10,624 nt of DNA. It comes from JBBCJM01 sp037190175. Lineage in GTDB: Bacteria; Pseudomonadota; Alphaproteobacteria; Rhodobacterales; Rhodobacteraceae. The number at the start of each line of letters is the position of its first letter. The stretch's first letter is position 1. Made by a program: the position numbers and the translations under genes. The notes under the pieces were generated by a model that did no database searches, was not told the DNA's origin, and saw only the letters and a program-made list of their open reading frames with translations. Positions 7,706 to 10,624 of this stretch are shown in pieces. The stretch spans positions 1-10,624 of the forward strand of contig JBBCJM010000120.1 in assembly GCA_037190175.1 (NCBI GenBank), in the 5' to 3' direction.

Positions 7706-7819
7706 CGCCCCTTCGCGCGGGGATGGCGGCGGGGCGCCGGGAAAGGCTCCGGACCGCGGCGGCGGAGGCACGGTCCCCGGGAATTCGGGCCCGAATGAAG
7801 AACGGTCTGAACCAGATCG

Positions 7820-7888
7820 TCCCCCTTTTGCTGCTTCTTCTGTCGATAAATATCCTCGGGGGGTCCGGGGGGCAGACGGCCCCCCGGC
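7820..7888. repeat. Probable dispersed intergenic repeat with G/C hairpin
   Basis: The segment reads as a C/T-rich tract, then GATAAATATCCTCGGGGGG, then TCC and a perfect hairpin with 9-bp arms (CCGGGGGGC 7865-7873 and GCCCCCCGG 7879-7887) and a five-base loop AGACG. I recognise this wording, on the opposite strand a hairpin followed by ACCCCCCGAGGATATTT and an A/G-rich tail, as a recurrent intergenic pattern in Rhodobacteraceae genomes; this is from memory, not a search. A second G6 run (7858-7863) could compete for the C6 run, giving alternative structures. No T-run follows on either strand, so it is not a classical intrinsic terminator, and no gene ends here. Confidence 0.45.
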
Positions 7889-7909
7889 GCCGGCCGCCCG
7901 CGCCGCCTC

Positions 7910-7938
7910 TGGCCAATCGGCCCCCGCCGCACTAGCTT
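7910..7938 (+). promoter_or_regulatory. Candidate promoter for pepA-holC
   Basis: TGGCCA (7910-7915, four of six bases of the TTGACA consensus) and TAGCTT (7933-7938, three of six of TATAAT) are spaced by 17 bases. A start near 7945 would leave a leader of about 27 bases that includes the GAGGA ribosome-binding site (7960-7964). The hexamers are weak, so this is a position-based proposal. Confidence 0.28.
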
Positions 7939-7971
7939 GGCCGCCGACCGCCTGCCCTCGAGGATCCCGCC

Positions 7972-9429
7972 ATGCCGCTGCCCGTCCGCTTCGCCGCCCC
8001 CGACAACGCCGAACTCGCCGCCTTCGCCGGCCGCCTCGCGCTGGTGCTGCCGGCCGAGCCCGGGCCGGCGCTGCGCCGCGGCCCGGCGCGCGAGGTGAAC
8101 CGGCTGGCCCGCGGGGCGCTGAAACGCTTCCTCGACTCCGAGGCCTGGGGCAAGCTGAAGCCGGGCGAGGGCGCCGATCTTTCCTGGCCCGCGGGGCTGG
8201 CGGCCGAGGCGGTGCAGGTGGTCAAGTTCGACCCCCGTGCCGGGGCACTGGAGGCGCGCAAGGCCGGGGGCGCGATCGGGGCGCGGCTGGGCAAGGCCGG
8301 GGTGCTGGTGCTGCCCGGCGCCACGCGCGAACTGGCGGATCTGGCGCTGGGCCTCGTGCTGCGCGCCTATGACTTCACCGCCCACAAGACCGCGGCCGCC
8401 GACGCCAAGGGGCCGGTGACGCTGGCCGCGCCCGAGCCCGCGGGCTGGCCCGCCGCCGCGGCGCTGGCCGAGGGTGTGTGCTTCGCCCGCGATCTGGTGA
8501 ACGAACCGGCCAACGTGCTGACCACGATGGACTTCGCCGAGCGCCTGACCGGCCTGCGCGACCTGGGGCTGGAGGTCGAGGTGCTGGACGAGGAGGAACT
8601 GACCCGGCTGGGGATGCACGCGCTCCTGGGCGTGGGGCGGGGCTCGGAAACCCCCTCGGCCGTGGTGGTCATGCGCTGGCAGGGCGGCGGCGAGCGGCCG
8701 CCGCTGGCGCTGGTCGGCAAGGGCGTGGTCTTCGACACCGGCGGCATCTCGATGAAGCCCGCGGGCGGCATGGAGGAGATGACCATGGACATGGGCGGCG
8801 CCGCGGTGGTGGCGGGCGTCATGCGCACCCTGGCGCTGCGCAAGGCGAAGGCCAATGTCGTGGGCCTGGTGGGGCTGGTCGAGAACATGCCCGACGGCCG
8901 CGCCCAGCGCCCGGGCGACGTGGTGCGCACGATGAAGGGCGACACGGTGGAGGTGATCAACACCGATGCCGAGGGCCGGCTCGTGCTGGCCGACGTGCTG
9001 TGGTACGCGCAGGACCGTTTCCAGCCCGCGGGGATGATCGACCTCGCCACCCTGACCGGGGCCTGCATCGTGGCGCTGGGGTCCGAGAATGCCGGGGTGT
9101 TCTCCAACGACGACGCCTTCGCCGACGCCTTCCTCGCCGCCGCCAGGGCCGAGGGCGAGGGCGCCTGGCGGATGCCGATGGGCGAGGGCTATGACGCGAA
9201 GCTGAAGTCGCGCATCGCCGACATGATGAACGTGGGCGGCCGCGACGGCGGCGCGATCATCGCCGCGCAGTTCCTGAAGCGGTTCGTGCGCGAGAGGATG
9301 CCCTGGATCCATCTCGACATCGCCGGGGTGACGCTGGCCAAGGCGGACGGCAGGCTCTGGCCCAAGGGCGCCACCGGCTGGGGGGTGGCCGCGCTCGACC
9401 GGCTGGTGCGCGACCGCCACGAGGGCTGA
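7972..9429 (+). CDS. pepA: Leucyl aminopeptidase family protein (M17, PepA-like)
   Basis: This is a cytoplasmic, two-metal, hexameric aminopeptidase that removes N-terminal residues (preferably leucine) from peptides. The 485-residue product has a variable N-terminal domain (1 to about 160) and the M17 catalytic domain. The catalytic and metal residues are all in place: Lys250 and Asp255 in LVGKGVVFDTGG, Lys262, Asp273 in MDMGGA, and Asp332, Glu334 and Arg336 in the signature NTDAEGRL. Each lies 20 below the E. coli PepA number. The ATG at 7972 has GAGGA seven bases upstream. E. coli PepA (503 residues) also binds DNA as a cofactor of Xer recombination and carAB control, partly through its N-terminal domain. 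This N-terminus is divergent, so the DNA role should not be assumed. It is divergent from lptF and followed by holC, as in E. coli. Confidence 0.95.
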   Translation: MPLPVRFAAPDNAELAAFAGRLALVLPAEPGPALRRGPAREVNRLARGALKRFLDSEAWGKLKPGEGADLSWPAGLAAEAVQVVKFDPRAGALEARKAGGAIGARLGKAGVLVLPGATRELADLALGLVLRAYDFTAHKTAAADAKGPVTLAAPEPAGWPAAAALAEGVCFARDLVNEPANVLTTMDFAERLTGLRDLGLEVEVLDEEELTRLGMHALLGVGRGSETPSAVVVMRWQGGGERPPLALVGKGVVFDTGGISMKPAGGMEEMTMDMGGAAVVAGVMRTLALRKAKANVVGLVGLVENMPDGRAQRPGDVVRTMKGDTVEVINTDAEGRLVLADVLWYAQDRFQPAGMIDLATLTGACIVALGSENAGVFSNDDAFADAFLAAARAEGEGAWRMPMGEGYDAKLKSRIADMMNVGGRDGGAIIAAQFLKRFVRERMPWIHLDIAGVTLAKADGRLWPKGATGWGVAALDRLVRDRHEG

Positions 9430-9899
9430 TGGCGCAGGCGCTGTTCTACCACCTGATCCGGGCCCGGCCCGAGGACACCGCGCGGATGCTGGTCGCCCGC
9501 GCGCTGGGGATGGGCTGGCGGATCATGGTGCGGGGGGGCGATCCCGCCCGGCTGGACCGCATCGACACCCGCTGGTGGGTGGAGGGAGAGGCGGATTTCC
9601 TGCCCCACGGCCGCGAGGGCGGCCCGCACGACGCGCGCCAGCCGGTGCTGATCGGGCAGGGGCCGGCGGTGAACGGCGCCGTGGCGCTGGTGCTGCTGGA
9701 CCGCGCCGAGGCCACCTTGGAGGAGGCGAGGGGGATGGAACGGGTCTGGCACCTGTTCGAGGCCGCCGACGAGGCCCAGATGGCCGCCGCCCGCGCGCAA
9801 TGGACCCGCCTGACCGCCGCCGGCATCCCCGCGCAATACTGGTCCGACGAGACCGGGCGCTGGGTGATCAAGGTGGAGAAGAAGGGGGAGGGTGGGTGA
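9429..9899 (+). CDS. holC: DNA polymerase III subunit chi (HolC)
   Basis: HolC is the chi subunit of the replicative clamp-loader complex, linking it, in E. coli through psi, to single-stranded DNA-binding protein on the lagging strand. The 156-residue product shows the family pattern: an N-terminal FYHL (6-9), an early helix ending in GWRIMV (29-34), the DFLPHG segment (56-61), QPVLIG with a downstream VNGAVALVLL strand (71-90), a VWHLFEA segment (106-112), and the C-terminal QYW...GRWVIKVE (136-150). The ATG shares one base with the pepA stop (TGATG), and GAGGG lies three bases upstream, so the two genes are translated together. The pepA-holC order matches E. coli. Most alphaproteobacteria lack a recognisable psi subunit, so the partner is uncertain. 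The gene ends just before the triple palindrome. Confidence 0.93.
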   Translation: MAQALFYHLIRARPEDTARMLVARALGMGWRIMVRGGDPARLDRIDTRWWVEGEADFLPHGREGGPHDARQPVLIGQGPAVNGAVALVLLDRAEATLEEARGMERVWHLFEAADEAQMAAARAQWTRLTAAGIPAQYWSDETGRWVIKVEKKGEGG

Positions 9900-9917
9900 A
9901 CTTCCGGCTGGATAATA

Positions 9918-9986
9918 CCGATTTCTTTGAAGAAATCGGCCCGGAGCCTTCGAAGGCTCCGCACCGGAGTTTTCGAAAACTCCGGT
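9918..9986. repeat. Three tandem hairpins with TTCGAA-type centres (likely bidirectional terminator or palindromic repeat)
   Basis: Between the convergent ends of holC and the protease gene are three back-to-back inverted repeats. The first (9918-9939) has 10-bp arms CCGATTTCTT and AAGAAATCGG around TG. The second (9942-9961) is a perfect 20-base palindrome, CGGAGCCTTCGAAGGCTCCG. The third (9963-9986) is a perfect 24-base palindrome with arms ACCGGAGTTTTC and GAAAACTCCGGT. They share an 18-base plan: six-base arm, TTCGAA (TTTGAA in the first), six-base complementary arm. The second and third differ at two arm positions on each side and both pairs stay complementary. None is followed by a real T-run, so Rho-independent termination is plausible but not classical. 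Position at a convergent junction favours a terminator or mRNA 3'-end stabiliser. Confidence 0.8.
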
Positions 9987-9996
9987 TTCGCCGGGC

Positions 9997-10581
9997 TTAT
10001 CGCGACAGCACCATCCGGCCACCCTCGATCTCGATGCGGAAGCGGCGGAGGTAGTCCATGCCCAGCAGCGAGCCCTCGAGGTCGCCGTCGGTCACATAGG
10101 CCGGCAGCCGGGCGTCGCGGATCTCGCCCAGCCGCACGTCCTCCAGCGTCACCCGGGCGGTGCGCACGCCGCCGTTGGCGGTCTGCGCCCGGCCGAGGTA
10201 GGCCAGCCGATCCGGGTCGATCCCCAGCTTGCGGGCGTCCTGCCGGCTCAGCACCACGTTGGTGGCCCCGGTATCGACCAGGAAGTCGACGGGCGTGCCG
10301 CCGATCCGCAGCGTCAGGTGGAAATGCCCGTCGCCGCGGCGGTTCAGCACCACGCGGCCGCCCTCCTCGACCCGCTGGATCGGCATGGCGGTGGAACGGA
10401 TGTCCTGCCACACCCCATAGCCCGCGGCCACGCCCAGGAAGATCAGCCCCCAGGCCATCAGCGTGCGCAGCGCCTGGCCCATGCGGGCGCGGTACTCCAC
10501 CGCCATCCAGCCGCCCACGGCGGCCAGCAGCAGGAGAAGATAGATCAGCCGTCCGGTTTCCCACTCGCCCATGCGCCCCAT
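9997..10581 (-). CDS. Membrane-anchored retropepsin-like aspartic protease (clan AA, TIGR02281-type)
   Basis: The 194-residue product has two N-terminal hydrophobic segments (about 11-28 and 40-57) followed by a single retropepsin-like domain (about 75-194). That domain contains the aspartic-protease signature VDFLVDTGATNVVLS (98-112, catalytic Asp103) and the second hallmark SLLGMDYLRRF (171-181). One catalytic Asp per chain implies an active dimer, as in retroviral proteases. The family is common in alphaproteobacteria; its substrates are not known to me. The domain probably faces the periplasm if the two segments form a hairpin with both ends outside, but the topology is ambiguous. The ATG at 10581 was taken; an in-frame ATG at 10572 (MGEWETG) is equally credible, and neither has a clear ribosome-binding site. 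The gene converges on holC and is probably independent of the lpt genes. Confidence 0.88.
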   Translation of the reverse strand: MGRMGEWETGRLIYLLLLLAAVGGWMAVEYRARMGQALRTLMAWGLIFLGVAAGYGVWQDIRSTAMPIQRVEEGGRVVLNRRGDGHFHLTLRIGGTPVDFLVDTGATNVVLSRQDARKLGIDPDRLAYLGRAQTANGGVRTARVTLEDVRLGEIRDARLPAYVTDGDLEGSLLGMDYLRRFRIEIEGGRMVLSR

Positions 10582-10624
10582 ATGGGCGGGACGAGGGCCT
10601 TAGGCAACCGGCTTGCCGGGCCGC

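Larger units (their letters stand above)
7659..7971. other. Divergent lptF/pepA intergenic region
   Basis: This stretch of about 310 bases separates the starts of lptF (-) and pepA (+). Outward-facing candidate promoters lie near each end (7677-7705 and 7910-7938), each with a CTAG at its -10 and a copy of the ten-mer CCAATCGGCC beside it (7685-7694 and 7913-7922). Between them are a perfect 14-base palindrome ATTCGGGCCCGAAT (7783-7796), a pyrimidine-rich tract leading into TCGATAAATATCC (about 7820-7855), and a G/C hairpin (7865-7887). A 46-codon open frame (7795-7935) crosses the region but has no good ribosome-binding site. I see no operator that I can assign to a known regulator. Confidence 0.7.

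Noticed and set aside
7865..7887. Intrinsic terminator at the 9-bp G/C hairpin
   Set aside because: No T-run follows on either strand and no gene ends next to it; both neighbours start here. It is listed as part of a probable repeat instead.
6955..9420. An 821-codon open frame on the - strand
   Set aside because: It runs antisense through pepA and then out of frame through lptF. Its His/Pro/Arg/Gly-rich translation has no recognisable domain, so it is a shadow.
10603..10617. Inverted repeat GGCAA...TTGCC upstream of the protease gene
   Set aside because: The arms are only five bases with a five-base loop and sit at the window edge. In DNA this rich in G/C that is expected by chance.
1..10624. 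Search for CRISPR arrays, tRNA/rRNA genes, insertion sequences, prophage or integrase genes, toxin-antitoxin or defence genes
   Set aside because: No spaced direct repeats, RNA-gene sequences, transposase motifs or defence domains are visible. All sizeable genes are assigned to housekeeping or envelope families, apart from the truncated tail at 1-231.

Overview
This is a high-GC alphaproteobacterial chromosome segment, most likely from the Rhodobacteraceae (Rhodobacter/Paracoccus-like). That assignment rests on the strong third-position G/C in every gene, the wording of LptF and LptD, a small membrane-anchored retropepsin-like protease, and short intergenic palindromes with a TTCGAA core. It is a recognition-based inference, not a database result. 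The window is dominated by envelope-biogenesis and housekeeping genes. I see no phage, IS element, CRISPR array, tRNA or rRNA, and no defence or biosynthetic system.

Layout. Bases 1-231 hold the Ala/Pro-rich, basic C-terminal tail of a + strand gene that starts outside the window. It meets the end of rsmA head-on with no spacer. From about 7646 down to 232, six - strand genes form one tight array in transcription order lptF, lptG, lptD, surA, pdxA, rsmA. Stop/start overlaps (ATGA, TGATG) join lptF-lptG and lptG-lptD, and gaps of 51, 2 and 5 nt separate the rest. Upstream of lptF is a divergent intergenic region (about 7647-7971) with a candidate promoter facing each way. Between the two promoters lie a G/C-rich hairpin and a probable dispersed repeat. 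The + strand pair pepA-holC follows, joined by a TGATG overlap. It converges on a - strand membrane aspartic protease gene (9997-10581) across a short spacer with three tandem TTCGAA-type hairpins.

How the genes fit together. LptF and LptG are the permease pair that, with the ATPase LptB (not in the window), pulls lipopolysaccharide out of the inner membrane. LptD is the outer-membrane exit pore. SurA is the periplasmic chaperone that helps fold beta-barrels such as LptD. PdxA (vitamin B6 synthesis) and RsmA (16S rRNA dimethylation) follow, as they do in the E. coli lptD-surA-pdxA-rsmA operon. The divergent pepA-holC pair sits next to lptFG, as it does in E. coli. The window therefore joins two loci that are separate in E. 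coli.

The points most worth a second look are non-coding: the triple palindrome at 9918-9986, and the repeat-like hairpin region between the lptF and pepA promoters. Smaller protein-level points are an acidic calcium-loop-like motif in LptD and a two-cysteine pattern in SurA.
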